Assembly: GCA_900767585.1 (NCBI GenBank)
Contig: CAAFZP010000001.1
Span: 1-31,955, forward strand
Length of the DNA: 31,955 bases
Direction: 5' to 3'
DNA from: Lachnospiraceae bacterium
Lineage (GTDB): Bacteria > Bacillota > Clostridia > Lachnospirales > Lachnospiraceae
Position numbers and translations under genes: made by a program
Shown here: positions 22,338 to 31,781 of the stretch, piece by piece
Layout: each line of letters begins with the position of its first letter
How positions within the stretch are numbered: position 1 is the stretch's first letter
Notes under the pieces: model-generated
Database searches by the model: none
Seen by the model: the letters and a program-made list of their open reading frames with translations, nothing else
What the model was told of the DNA's origin: nothing

Positions 22338-24644
22338 ATGAGAAAATTTAAGAAGACAGCAGCTGCGATTGCGGCAACTGCCCTTGCACTTTCGCTTTGT
22401 GCATGTGGCGGCAAATCGGATACAAAAACGACCGAGCAGGCTGGCGGCAGCAGTGCAACTGTGACAGATGCAACGGTATCAAATGCGATCGAGGATGATG
22501 GCGACTGGACGACAACCGAACAGGAAGTTGTGGAGGATGACCGGTTTACGACGGTAGAAGGCGCGGATGCGATCGGCGTGAATTTCGATGATGATGCGAC
22601 AGATGGGTTCACGAGTTATACGAACAATGGTAAATTTACGATGACCGCAGCAGATGGCGAATTGGTCTGCGATATTACGAAGAGCGGCCCGCTCGAGCAT
22701 AGCTGCCAGATCTATTATGATGGATTTACGATGGCGAAAGGCTGTGTATATACGATGAGCTTTGATGTCCGTTCGGATATTGAGCGTGTAATCCAGTGGC
22801 GTGTACAGGTAAACGGCGGTGATTATCATGCATATGCGAGTGATTTTATCACAGTCGGACCGGAGACACAGACAATCACGAAAGAGTTTACGATGGAAGA
22901 AAATTCCGACCCGGCTCCGCGATTTGTTGTCAACATGGGAACCCAGGAAGGACAGACAGAGGTCACAGATGCACATAAGATTTACTTCGATAATATTTCC
23001 CTGTTTGTAACAGACAGCTCAAATGCAGAGAAAATCGTCGGTGCGCCGCAGCCAATCCAGGTAAAGGTAAATCAGATCGGTTACAAGCCGGACGATACGA
23101 AGACGGTAATCGTGACATCCAAGGATGATGAGAAATTCAAGATCGTCGATGCGAAGACCGAGGAGACGATGTTTGTCGGTGCATACGGAGAACTCTCTTA
23201 TGATAAGTCCGCAGAGTCAAATGTAAGACATGGAGATTTTACGGAGTTCAAGACACCGGGCAGCTACAAAGTTATTTCCTGTCCGTCGGGTGCTTCGTAT
23301 GAGTTTTCAATCGGAGATGACCTGTACGATGATGTATATAAGGATGTTGTCCTGATGTTATATAAGCAGCGTTGCGGAACGGAAGTGACAAAGGATATTG
23401 CGGGAGATTTTGCACATGAGCCATGCCATATGCAGGAGGCGACAATCTATGGTGATACATCCGGAACCAAGGTAGATGTATCGGGTGGCTGGCATGATGC
23501 CGGTGACTATGGACGATATATTGTGTCGGGTGCAAAGACCGTTCAGGATCTCTTCCTCGCATATGAAGATTACGGTCAGACAGCCGATGATCTCGGAATT
23601 CCGGAGAGCGGAAACAAGACACCGGATCTTCTCGATGAAGCAAAATATGAGCTTGACTGGATGTTCAAGATGCAGGATGCAGAAAGCGGTGGCGTCTACC
23701 ATAAAGTAACAGCACTTGTGTTCCCAGAGACGGTACTTGCTGTGGATGAGACCGATGATATGGTGCTTGCGCCGATTTCTTATGCAGCAACCGCAGATTT
23801 CGCCGCAGTTATGGCGAAGGCCTCGACAATCTATGCAGAGTATGATGCGGATTTTGCAAAGAATTGTCTGGAAGCAGCGAAAAACGCATATGCATTCCTC
23901 GAAGCAAATCCGGATATGGCCGGATATGAGAACCCGGAGGGACTCGTGACAGGTGCTTATGATGACACTATATTGAAAGACGAGAGACTCTGGGCATCGG
24001 CAGAACTTCTGATTGCAGCCAAGGACAGCAAATACCTAGATGCAGTGAAGCAGATTTTTGACGAGGATAATTTTAAGACAGGATTTGGCTGGGCAGATGT
24101 TGGAAGTTATGCACTGTACGATCTGGCAAAGACGGACGGCGTAGATGCTGACGCAGCTAAAAAAGCGAAGGAAAAGCTGCTTGCGCATGCGGATGAGACA
24201 CTTTCAAAAGCTGAGGCAGAAGGCTTCTTCACCGGCATGGGTGTGACATATCCATGGGGAAGTAATATGACGATTGCAAACAACGGTATGGAGCTTCTCG
24301 CAGCAGCGAAGCTTTCCGGTGATGCAAAATATACAGAATATGCACAGAAGATGCGCGATTATATGTTCGGTGTGAACCCGACCGGATACTGTTATGTGAC
24401 CGGCTACGGTTCGCTCACACCAAATGCAACGCACCACAGACCGTCCCAGGTATTAAAAGAAACGATGCCGGGCATGCTAGTTGGTGGTGCGAACAATAAC
24501 CTGGACGATCCATATGCAAATGCCGTTTTGTATGGCATCGCACCGGGACGCGCCTATGTGGATAATGAGCAGTGCTATTCATGCAATGAAGTAACGATTT
24601 ACTGGAACTCACCGCTTGTTTACCTGCTTACAGGTTTAAAATAA
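22338..24644 (+). CDS. GH9 endoglucanase, lipoprotein
   Basis: Cell-surface enzyme that cuts beta-1,4-glucans (cellulose or mixed-linkage glucan). The 768-residue protein has a lipoprotein signal (residues 1-22, lipobox LCAC with Cys23), then an acidic Ser/Thr-rich linker, a CBM4/9-like beta-sandwich (about 75-225), the immunoglobulin-like domain common to GH9 enzymes (about 238-328, QVKVNQIGYKPDD), and the (alpha/alpha)6 catalytic domain (about 330-768). The catalytic aspartates are in GGWHDAGDYGRY (Asp387, Asp390) and the proton donor is Glu751 in CNEVTIYWN; the HHRPSQ substrate motif is also present. No dockerin or SLH domain, so it is not cellulosomal but membrane-anchored. ATG 22338 follows AGGAGG. 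Confidence 0.95.
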   Translation: MRKFKKTAAAIAATALALSLCACGGKSDTKTTEQAGGSSATVTDATVSNAIEDDGDWTTTEQEVVEDDRFTTVEGADAIGVNFDDDATDGFTSYTNNGKFTMTAADGELVCDITKSGPLEHSCQIYYDGFTMAKGCVYTMSFDVRSDIERVIQWRVQVNGGDYHAYASDFITVGPETQTITKEFTMEENSDPAPRFVVNMGTQEGQTEVTDAHKIYFDNISLFVTDSSNAEKIVGAPQPIQVKVNQIGYKPDDTKTVIVTSKDDEKFKIVDAKTEETMFVGAYGELSYDKSAESNVRHGDFTEFKTPGSYKVISCPSGASYEFSIGDDLYDDVYKDVVLMLYKQRCGTEVTKDIAGDFAHEPCHMQEATIYGDTSGTKVDVSGGWHDAGDYGRYIVSGAKTVQDLFLAYEDYGQTADDLGIPESGNKTPDLLDEAKYELDWMFKMQDAESGGVYHKVTALVFPETVLAVDETDDMVLAPISYAATADFAAVMAKASTIYAEYDADFAKNCLEAAKNAYAFLEANPDMAGYENPEGLVTGAYDDTILKDERLWASAELLIAAKDSKYLDAVKQIFDEDNFKTGFGWADVGSYALYDLAKTDGVDADAAKKAKEKLLAHADETLSKAEAEGFFTGMGVTYPWGSNMTIANNGMELLAAAKLSGDAKYTEYAQKMRDYMFGVNPTGYCYVTGYGSLTPNATHHRPSQVLKETMPGMLVGGANNNLDDPYANAVLYGIAPGRAYVDNEQCYSCNEVTIYWNSPLVYLLTGLK

Positions 24645-24667
24645 AGTAAAAGGAACAGGATAGAAAC

Positions 24668-27600
24668 GTGTTAGGATTAATAAAGAAGATATTAGCCAAT
24701 GAGAAAATAAGATATTTGATTGCGGGAGGTTGTACGACCGCAGTTAATCTGGTGACTTTCTTCTTACTGCGTCTTCTGACGCCGCTTTCACGGAATACGA
24801 GCAATGCCATAGCAATCGCTATGGCTATTGTTTTTGCTTATTTTGCAAATAAATTTTTTGTCTTCCAGAGTAAGAAAAAAGGATGTTACAAGACGATTGT
24901 CGAAGCGGTGCAGTTTGTAGGCGCGCGTCTTTTGTCCATGGTTGTGGAAATCCTTGGACTGGCAATCCTGTGTGACACGTTTCGGATGCATGAAATCGCA
25001 TCCAAGCTGCTCGTGCAGGTGATCGTGCTTGTGTTAAACTATGTATTCAGCAAGTTGGTTGTGTTCAAAGAGAAAAAATCTTTGGCAGAAAATTTGCAGG
25101 ACAATTGGTGCTATTACCTGGCATTTGCAATCGTTTCGGTTGTCATGCTTGTCGTCTGTATCGCAGAGCGAGTGGCACCGTTTGGTGAAAACTCTCTGAC
25201 ACTTGTCGACAGTGTGCATCAATACCTTCCGTTTTTTTCGGAACTTCGGGATAAGCTCCTGCATGAAGGGAGTCTGCTGTATACATGGAATGTTGCGCTT
25301 GGGTCAAACTTTGTTTCCCTCGCATCGTATTATCTGATGAGTCCGTTTAATTTTTTGCTCCTGCTGTTTGGCAAAGAACAGATTGCGGCTGTTACGTGTT
25401 TTTTGATGTGTCTGAAGATCGCGCTCACGGCAGTTGCGATGGTTCATTTCTTAAGCTATAAAGATGGTACAAAAAAACGGAACTTCCTGATTGTTGCCAT
25501 CGCAGTGGCATATGCGTTAAGCAATTATGTGATCGGATACAACTGGAACACGATGTGGCTTGACTGCATTATGGTATTCCCACTGATCATGCTGGGATTT
25601 GGCAGGATGTTAGAAGACCATGATCCGAAATTATATGTTGTTTTTTTGTTTTATGCACTTTATTGTAATTATTATATCGGATATATCATCTGTCTCTTCC
25701 TGGTGCTCTGGTTTTTTACTTACCATCACAGGACAATCCGGCGTTTTTTTGCAAACGGAGTCCGTTTTGCGATATATTCGTTGCTTTCCGGTGGTCTGGC
25801 GGCGTTTATTTTGCTTCCGGCCTATCATGGAATCATGGCGACCGCGGCAGGAGATATGTCGATTCCGAAAGGAAGCTGGTACGGAAATATATTTGTGATG
25901 CTGCGGCAGCTGCTTGTATTTACAAAACCAATCACAAACCAGACGTTTGATGGCGGTGTCAATCTGTATTGTGGAATGCTTGCGGTTTTGGGCATGTTTT
26001 TGTATTTGTTTGTCAAAGAACATCCGTGGACGAAGATACGGAAATATCTGCTGCTGATCTTTTTGATGGTGAGCTTCAACCATGAGACACTCAATTATAT
26101 CTGGCATGGCATGCATGACCAGTACGGGATTCCAAACCGGTTTTCGTTTGTATTTATCTTTGTACTGTTGGTTATGACATATGATGCAGTGAGCCGGATT
26201 GCAAAGATCGATATTTGCTTTGTTATTTCGTCTGTACTGCTTGCTGCAGCATTTGTATTTGCGTGCAAACAGCAGGCTGGTGATACGGTGGAGAAATTCG
26301 CGCTTCCGGTCTGCCTTGTATTGCTCGTGGTATACGGAACAGCATGCGGGCTGAAAAGTGTGAAAAAAATCAATTCGGCAACCTTTATATCCGTTGTCGG
26401 TTCCCTGTGCTTAGTCGAGGTTGTTGCGAACGCGGCTTATGGGTTTATGGATAACGGGTACTGCCATTACAAAGAGTATTATGAGACGAGCCCGGCAGTC
26501 ACAGAGGCGAATGCGCGTGTGGAGGAACTTGCACAGGAGGAACAGGCAGGTTTTTACCGTTCCGAACTGATGCAGTACAAGGTGCTCGATGAGGCAAGCT
26601 GGCATAATATGCCGAGCGTGAGTACGTTCAATTCGACCGTTATGGGACCGGTTGTGACAACGATGGGACGGCTTGGATTTTATACAGGGGCCAATGAGTT
26701 TCTGTACCGCGGGGCGACGCCATTTACAAACGCCTTGTTTGACATCCGGTATCTGCTTGAGCGCCCGGGCGACTTGAACAATTTTGATTACAATTACAAA
26801 GAAACCGTGGACGATGTCTCCATATATGAAACTCCATATCCGACATCCATCGGATTTGCAGTCAATCAGACGGTGAAGGATTTTGAACAGAATAACTATA
26901 CTGCGACAAATGCGCAGAATATACTGGCGTATGATATGACTGGATATGGCGGATTTTTCACACAGGAGTTTCCTGCAATCAGTGTGACGAGTGACACGGC
27001 TTCTGTAAGCTATGCAAATGACCAGGTGAATTTTACACCGAATGCATCCGGTCCGATGACATTTATGATTCATTTCACGGCTGACCACGCGGGTGATTAT
27101 TATGTGAATTGCCGCGGAAATTATGTTACAAAAATCCGGTTTTATAAAAATGGACAGGAGTTTGCATATGACCGGTACCAGATTCAGATCTTCCATCTTG
27201 GAGCATTAGAGGCCGGAGATTATATATCCATCGAATATGAGTACAGTAATATTTCGGGATCGGAAGTTGCACCGTTTTATATTTCTACGTTTCATCGCGC
27301 TGCATTTGAGAATGCATACCATGCGATGACACAGAATATGATCCGTGTGGAGACGCTTCAGGACGGATATGTGTCCGGAACAATCTGTATGCCTGCCGGG
27401 AAGACGCTTTTTACGAGCATCCCGTATGATGAGGGCTGGCAGGTGAAAGTGGATGGAAAGAAGACCGATACTTATAAGATTATGGGTTCGCTTCTTGGTG
27501 TGGATATGGATCCGGGTGAGCATACCATTGAGTTTTCGTATATGCCGGTCGGCCTTATACCGGGCATGCTGATCTCTTTGATCTGCCTGATTATGTTTAT

Positions 27601-27748
27601 GACTGCCATGCAGGTGGAGAAGCGGCTTGCTGTGCGGAAAAATGATGACACAGAGGAGCCGGAGGAGGCAGAAATCGAGGAGGAAAAAAAGGGCGAAAAA
27701 CTTGCGGTAGAGGTCGAGACAGATATTGAAAATCTCGAAGATGTATAG
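24668..27748 (+). CDS. GtrA-YfhO fusion membrane protein
   Basis: A 1026-residue polytopic protein started by GTG 24668 after AGGAACAGGA. Residues 5-135 are a complete GtrA/GtcA-type domain with four membrane segments and the motifs YFANKFFVF (58-66) and NYVFSKLVVFK (124-134). From about 148 to 990 it is a YfhO-family domain: many membrane segments, the lumen-side DSVHQYLPFF (181-190), then a large extracytoplasmic part (about 620-960), a last membrane helix (about 970-985) and an acidic tail. In Bacillus and Listeria, GtcA (flippase) and YfhO (transferase) are separate proteins that glycosylate teichoic acid using the lipid-linked sugar made by CsbB. Here the flipping and transfer steps appear joined. 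It is 23 bases after the GH9 gene. Confidence 0.85.
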   Translation: MLGLIKKILANEKIRYLIAGGCTTAVNLVTFFLLRLLTPLSRNTSNAIAIAMAIVFAYFANKFFVFQSKKKGCYKTIVEAVQFVGARLLSMVVEILGLAILCDTFRMHEIASKLLVQVIVLVLNYVFSKLVVFKEKKSLAENLQDNWCYYLAFAIVSVVMLVVCIAERVAPFGENSLTLVDSVHQYLPFFSELRDKLLHEGSLLYTWNVALGSNFVSLASYYLMSPFNFLLLLFGKEQIAAVTCFLMCLKIALTAVAMVHFLSYKDGTKKRNFLIVAIAVAYALSNYVIGYNWNTMWLDCIMVFPLIMLGFGRMLEDHDPKLYVVFLFYALYCNYYIGYIICLFLVLWFFTYHHRTIRRFFANGVRFAIYSLLSGGLAAFILLPAYHGIMATAAGDMSIPKGSWYGNIFVMLRQLLVFTKPITNQTFDGGVNLYCGMLAVLGMFLYLFVKEHPWTKIRKYLLLIFLMVSFNHETLNYIWHGMHDQYGIPNRFSFVFIFVLLVMTYDAVSRIAKIDICFVISSVLLAAAFVFACKQQAGDTVEKFALPVCLVLLVVYGTACGLKSVKKINSATFISVVGSLCLVEVVANAAYGFMDNGYCHYKEYYETSPAVTEANARVEELAQEEQAGFYRSELMQYKVLDEASWHNMPSVSTFNSTVMGPVVTTMGRLGFYTGANEFLYRGATPFTNALFDIRYLLERPGDLNNFDYNYKETVDDVSIYETPYPTSIGFAVNQTVKDFEQNNYTATNAQNILAYDMTGYGGFFTQEFPAISVTSDTASVSYANDQVNFTPNASGPMTFMIHFTADHAGDYYVNCRGNYVTKIRFYKNGQEFAYDRYQIQIFHLGALEAGDYISIEYEYSNISGSEVAPFYISTFHRAAFENAYHAMTQNMIRVETLQDGYVSGTICMPAGKTLFTSIPYDEGWQVKVDGKKTDTYKIMGSLLGVDMDPGEHTIEFSYMPVGLIPGMLISLICLIMFMTAMQVEKRLAVRKNDDTEEPEEAEIEEEKKGEKLAVEVETDIENLEDV

Positions 27749-27780
27749 TAAAATATTGATAAATAGGGGGTGTTACGCAC

Positions 27781-29547
27781 ATGGAAAAACTAGCAAAGTT
27801 AGGGTGGCAGAAATTAATTGGCATAGCCGCAGCGGTCGATGTCGTGCTTGGAATCGTAATTGGAGCAGTATTTAAAGCGGTTCCGGCTGGGATTATCGTC
27901 GGTGTGCTGGCAGCAGCTGTCACGGGAGTGATCGTATTTGCACTTGGCGGCGGAGAGGTCGCCGGACATACAAAGGGTGACAAATACAGGAAGCTGTTTA
28001 TGAATCTTCCAATCGGATTCGCACAGGCGAAGATTATCACAGACTCGGTTGGAAACAGCACAGGGTATTGTATCCAGGAAGCAAATGAGCGGTTTGGAAG
28101 TTATTTCAACCTGGATGCATCGGATTACCAGGACAAGATCCTTGGTGAGAGTAAGATTGAGGTGTTACAGGATATTAACGCATGGTTTACAGCGTATAAT
28201 ACTTCCGGAACCAAAGAGGGCGACTTCATGGATGTGGAGATCACGATGGAGAAGCTTGGCAAGGTATTTAACACAGTGATGTACAAGTCTGAGGCTGACT
28301 ATATCAATATGGTCGTTATTGATATTACAGACCAGAAGGAGACAGAGAATAAGCTGTCCGCAGCAATCGAGGATGCGAATGCAGCATATAAGACACAGGC
28401 AGAGTTCCTCGCGAACATGAGCCACGAGATCCGGACTCCGATCAACGGAATCCTTGGTATGCTCCAGCTTACGCTGATGGCAGATGATCTGCAGGCCGAT
28501 TACCGGGATAATCTGCTGACTGCGAAGGGCTGTGCAGATAACCTGCTGCGCCTGATCAACGATATTCTGGATATCAGTAAGCTCGAGGCTGGTAAGTATA
28601 ACCTGAAGGAAGAAATCTTCGATGTGCGTTCGGCAATCGAGGAGACGGTAGCCGCACAGGTTCCGACCGCAACGAACAAGGGACTTGCGCTTGACTGTAC
28701 ATTTGGCAACAATATTCCAAAGCTTGTAAAGGGCGATGGACAGAGAATCCAGCAGATTTTGAATTGTTTGCTTTCAAATGCATTAAAATTCACATCTGAG
28801 GGAAGTGTAAGAGTAAAGATTGCCGCAATTGACGCAGAAAAAGAAAATATCAACCTGCGTATCGCTGTGGCAGATACCGGTATCGGTATCTCCGAGAAGA
28901 ACATGGATAAGCTGTTTATCCGGTTCTCACAGGTGGATGCATCCGATACAAGAAAATATGGTGGCTCCGGACTTGGCCTCGTCATCTCCAAGCAGATTGC
29001 GGAACTGATGGGTGGTAATATCAGTGTCCAGAGTAAGGAAGGTATCGGTTCTACATTTATTGCAGAGATTCCTTTGAAAGTTGTAAAAGCAGCAGAAGTA
29101 GAAAATGCAAAGAATGAAGAACCAAAGGAAGAAGCAGCAGTCTTCTCCATCAATGCACACAGCAAGGCACGTATCCTTGTGGCAGAGGATGAGCCGGTCA
29201 ACCAGCAGGTAATTGGTAAGCTGCTTGGTATGGCAGGATTTTCCTATGATATTGCAGAGAATGGCGAGAAAGCAATCGAGCTGTTCAAGCAGAAGGAATA
29301 TGACGCCGCACTCTTTGATGTGCAGATGCCTGTGATGGATGGTATCGCAGCAACACAGCAGATCCGTGAGATCGAGCAGAAGGAACACAAGAAGCGTCTT
29401 CCAATCATCGCAGTGACAGCGAGAGCTATGTTCGGTGATAAGGAACGTATCCTGGAGAACAAGCTCGATGACTATATTGCAAAACCGTATAATCTGAACA
29501 CAGTTGTTGAGACACTCAACCGATATATTGATAAAAAAGAGGATTAA
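27781..29547 (+). CDS. Hybrid histidine kinase
   Basis: A 588-residue membrane kinase. Two hydrophobic segments (about 11-32 and 36-56) are joined by only a few residues, so there is no external sensor. A PAS-like domain (about 68-185), a coiled linker, the dimerisation domain with His215 (ANMSHEIRTP), the ATPase domain (DTGIGI and GGSGLGL), and after a Glu/Lys/Ala linker a receiver domain with Asp513 (LFDVQMPVMDG) and Lys568 (IAKPY). No output domain, so phosphate should pass to a separate phosphotransfer protein or regulator not seen here. ATG 27781 follows a GGGGGTG stretch, 32 bases after the GtrA-YfhO gene, suggesting co-transcription. The signal is probably cytosolic or membrane-borne. 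Confidence 0.92.
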   Translation: MEKLAKLGWQKLIGIAAAVDVVLGIVIGAVFKAVPAGIIVGVLAAAVTGVIVFALGGGEVAGHTKGDKYRKLFMNLPIGFAQAKIITDSVGNSTGYCIQEANERFGSYFNLDASDYQDKILGESKIEVLQDINAWFTAYNTSGTKEGDFMDVEITMEKLGKVFNTVMYKSEADYINMVVIDITDQKETENKLSAAIEDANAAYKTQAEFLANMSHEIRTPINGILGMLQLTLMADDLQADYRDNLLTAKGCADNLLRLINDILDISKLEAGKYNLKEEIFDVRSAIEETVAAQVPTATNKGLALDCTFGNNIPKLVKGDGQRIQQILNCLLSNALKFTSEGSVRVKIAAIDAEKENINLRIAVADTGIGISEKNMDKLFIRFSQVDASDTRKYGGSGLGLVISKQIAELMGGNISVQSKEGIGSTFIAEIPLKVVKAAEVENAKNEEPKEEAAVFSINAHSKARILVAEDEPVNQQVIGKLLGMAGFSYDIAENGEKAIELFKQKEYDAALFDVQMPVMDGIAATQQIREIEQKEHKKRLPIIAVTARAMFGDKERILENKLDDYIAKPYNLNTVVETLNRYIDKKED

Positions 29548-29590
29548 CAGGAAATTCACAGAAATTTAAATGTTTTTTCCTATATGTTGG

Positions 29591-29619
29591 TTGACTGGAT
29601 ATCTTTTTAGTGATACAAT
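29591..29619 (+). promoter_or_regulatory. Promoter of pckA
   Basis: TTGACT (29591-29596), 17-base spacer, TACAAT (29614-29619): five of six consensus bases in each box. The leader of about 55 bases contains GGGT...ACCC arms (29633-29655) and the ribosome site AAGGAAGGAAA. The gap before it has an AT-rich weak hairpin followed by six T (29551-29579), a doubtful terminator for the kinase gene. Confidence 0.8.
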
Positions 29620-29682
29620 TTCGGTGGTTTTGGGTGGATAACTACCCTGAATTAATAAAAAGCAAAGGAAGGAAATTTTAAG

Positions 29683-31299
29683 ATGGCAAACATTGATTTA
29701 ACTAAGTATGGTATTACCGGAACAACAGAAATCGTTCACAATCCTTCATATGAAGTTTTGTTTGAGGAAGAGACAAAGGCTTCAAACGAGGGTTATGAGG
29801 TTGGACAGAACACAGAATTAGATACAGTTAACGTTATGACAGGTGTATTTACAGGACGTTCTCCGAAAGATAAGTACATCGTTATGGATGAGAATTCTAA
29901 GGACACAGTATGGTGGACAACAGATGCTTACAAGAACGACAACCATCCTATGACAGAAGAGACATGGGCAGTTGTTAAGGATCTTGCTAAGAAAGAGCTT
30001 TGCAACAAGAAGCTTTATGTTGTAGATGCATTCTGTGGTGCAAACAAGGATACACGTATGGCAGTTCGTTTCATCGTTGAGGTTGCTTGGCAGGCTCACT
30101 TCGTAACAAACATGTTCATCAAGCCTTCTGAGGAAGAGCTTAAAGATTTCGAGCCGGATTTCGTTGTTTACAACGCATCTAAGGCTAAGGTTGAGAACTA
30201 TGCAGAGCTTGGTCTTAACTCTGAGACATGTGTAGCATTCAACATCACATCGAAGGAGCAGGTTATCATCAATACATGGTACGGCGGAGAGATGAAGAAG
30301 GGTATGTTCTCTATGATGAACTACTATCTCCCACTGAAGGGTATTGCTTCTATGCACTGTTCTGCTAACTGTGATATGGAAGGTAAGCACACAGCTGTAT
30401 TCTTCGGTCTTTCAGGTACAGGTAAGACAACACTTTCTACAGATCCTAAGAGACTTCTGATCGGTGATGATGAGCACGGTTGGGATGACAACGGTGTCTT
30501 CAACTTCGAGGGTGGATGTTATGCAAAGGTTATCGGACTTGACAAGGAGTCTGAGCCAGATATCTACAACGCAATCAGACGTGACGCTCTTCTTGAGAAC
30601 GTGACTGTTGATGCAGCAGGTAAGATTGATTTCGACGATAAGAGTGTAACAGAGAATACTCGTGTTTCTTATCCAATTGACCATATTGAGAAGATTGCAT
30701 CTAAGGTAAATGGCGTTTCCGCAGGTCCTGCTGCAGAGAACGTAATCTTCCTTTCAGCAGATGCATTTGGAGTACTTCCTCCAGTATCTATCCTGACACC
30801 GGAGCAGACAAAGTACTACTTCCTTTCAGGATTTACTGCAAAACTTGCTGGTACAGAGCGTGGTATCACAGAGCCTACACCTACATTCTCAGCTTGCTTC
30901 GGACAGGCATTCCTTGAGCTGCATCCTACAAAGTATGCAGAGGAGCTTGTTAAGAAGATGGAGAAGAGCGGAGCGAAGGCTTACCTCGTAAACACAGGAT
31001 GGAACGGAACAGGCAAGCGTATCACAATCAAGGATACTCGTGGAATCATCGATGCAATCCTTTCCGGTGATATCAAGACAGCTCCTACAAAGAAGATTCC
31101 TATGTTCGACTTTGAGGTTCCAACAGAGCTTCCTGGTGTAGATCCAGCAATCCTTGATCCAAGAGACACATATGCTGATCCTACTGAGTGGGAGACAAAG
31201 GCGAAGGATCTTGCTGCAAGATTCGAGAAGAACTTCCAGAAGTACACAACAAACGATGCTGGTAAGGCATTGGTTGCTGCTGGTCCTAAGGCTGAGTAA
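29683..31299 (+). CDS. pckA: Phosphoenolpyruvate carboxykinase (ATP)
   Basis: Interconverts oxaloacetate and phosphoenolpyruvate with ATP/ADP in the cytosol. In fermenting gut bacteria it often runs toward oxaloacetate, fixing CO2 and yielding ATP; the direction here is inference. The 538-residue protein is full length. Key sites: FTGRSPKDKY (56-65, oxaloacetate-binding Arg59), nucleotide P-loop GLSGTGKTT (242-250), metal-binding kinase-2 motif LIGDDEHGW (259-267) and the family's later ENTRVSYP. Codon use is strongly biased (GGT, CGT, AAC, GTT), like pgi and unlike the glycosyltransferases, implying high expression. Own promoter and terminator; single-gene unit. Confidence 0.97.
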   Translation: MANIDLTKYGITGTTEIVHNPSYEVLFEEETKASNEGYEVGQNTELDTVNVMTGVFTGRSPKDKYIVMDENSKDTVWWTTDAYKNDNHPMTEETWAVVKDLAKKELCNKKLYVVDAFCGANKDTRMAVRFIVEVAWQAHFVTNMFIKPSEEELKDFEPDFVVYNASKAKVENYAELGLNSETCVAFNITSKEQVIINTWYGGEMKKGMFSMMNYYLPLKGIASMHCSANCDMEGKHTAVFFGLSGTGKTTLSTDPKRLLIGDDEHGWDDNGVFNFEGGCYAKVIGLDKESEPDIYNAIRRDALLENVTVDAAGKIDFDDKSVTENTRVSYPIDHIEKIASKVNGVSAGPAAENVIFLSADAFGVLPPVSILTPEQTKYYFLSGFTAKLAGTERGITEPTPTFSACFGQAFLELHPTKYAEELVKKMEKSGAKAYLVNTGWNGTGKRITIKDTRGIIDAILSGDIKTAPTKKIPMFDFEVPTELPGVDPAILDPRDTYADPTEWETKAKDLAARFEKNFQKYTTNDAGKALVAAGPKAE

Positions 31300-31321
31300 T
31301 TGAATCGCTTATAAATAAAGG

Positions 31322-31353
31322 TAACCCGCGTCGGCTGACGCGGGTTATTTTTT
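31322..31353 (+). terminator. Rho-independent terminator after pckA
   Basis: TAACCCGCGTC and GACGCGGGTTA form a perfect 11-pair stem on a GGCT loop, followed by TTTTTT. Confidence 0.93.
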
Positions 31354-31359
31354 ACCCTG

Positions 31360-31675
31360 TTTTATATGGGGATGTTCATTCTCGTAAAAATGCAGTTTTA
31401 TTTTTAAATGCCATAACCCCATCTGTTATACGACGTATTGCATTAAGAATCACTAAATGTTCTGATATACAAATGGTAAGCGAACGCCACCGTTGCCGAT
31501 TCGCCATCCATGGCTCAGCGGCAACTTCCCTGAACGTCGTGTTCAGGGATGGCTGAAAAAAAACAGAACATTAAGTGATTCTAAAATGCAAACGTATGTA
31601 TAGCAGATGAGGTTATGGCATTTTTCAAATAAAACTGCAGCTTGTTCGAAGAATGAACCATCCCCGCACATAAAA
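31360..31675. repeat. Foldback element C, 316 bp, with hairpin-rich centre
   Basis: The arms (about 31360-31464 and 31564-31675) are imperfect inverted copies of each other over about 105 bases, sharing stretches such as TGCAGTTTTATTT, AAATGCCATAACC, AGAATCACT and AATGTTCTG. The centre is unrelated to the arms and carries GTTGCCG/CGGCAAC (31492-31525) with an inner GCCAT-CC-ATGGC, and CCCTGAAC-GTCGT-GTTCAGGG (31528-31548). It fills most of the 31300-31781 gap, has no open frame of note, and its core is not that of elements A and B. MITE-like or structured RNA. Confidence 0.75.
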
Positions 31676-31722
31676 CATTCGCCACGCCCGAAGCCCAAAA
31701 TAAAACATATCGGAAAACGAAA

Positions 31723-31760
31723 TATTTGACAAACGATAATATATATGATATAGTCAAATA
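31723..31760. promoter_or_regulatory. Dyad spanning the last promoter
   Basis: TATTTGAC (31723-31730) and its perfect complement GTCAAATA (31753-31760) bracket the promoter, covering part of both the -35 and -10 boxes. A dimeric repressor could bind here; PadR-type regulators often sit beside genes like the next one, but none is visible. Confidence 0.4.
31726..31754 (+). promoter_or_regulatory. Strong promoter of the final small gene
   Basis: Perfect TTGACA (31726-31731), 17-base spacer, TATAGT (31749-31754). The leader to the ATG at 31782 is only about 20 bases and contains AAAGGGGG as ribosome site. Confidence 0.85.
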
Positions 31761-31781
31761 AATTTGAAAGGGGGTATTCCT

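Noticed and set aside
26411..27196. Antisense open frame of 261 codons inside the GtrA-YfhO gene
   Set aside because: Composition is that of a reverse-strand shadow; the plus-strand gene is unmistakable.
31360..31675. CRISPR array or rRNA/tRNA gene in the last large gap
   Set aside because: The repeats are inverted arms, not regularly spaced direct repeats, and no tRNA-like cloverleaf or rRNA sequence is seen.
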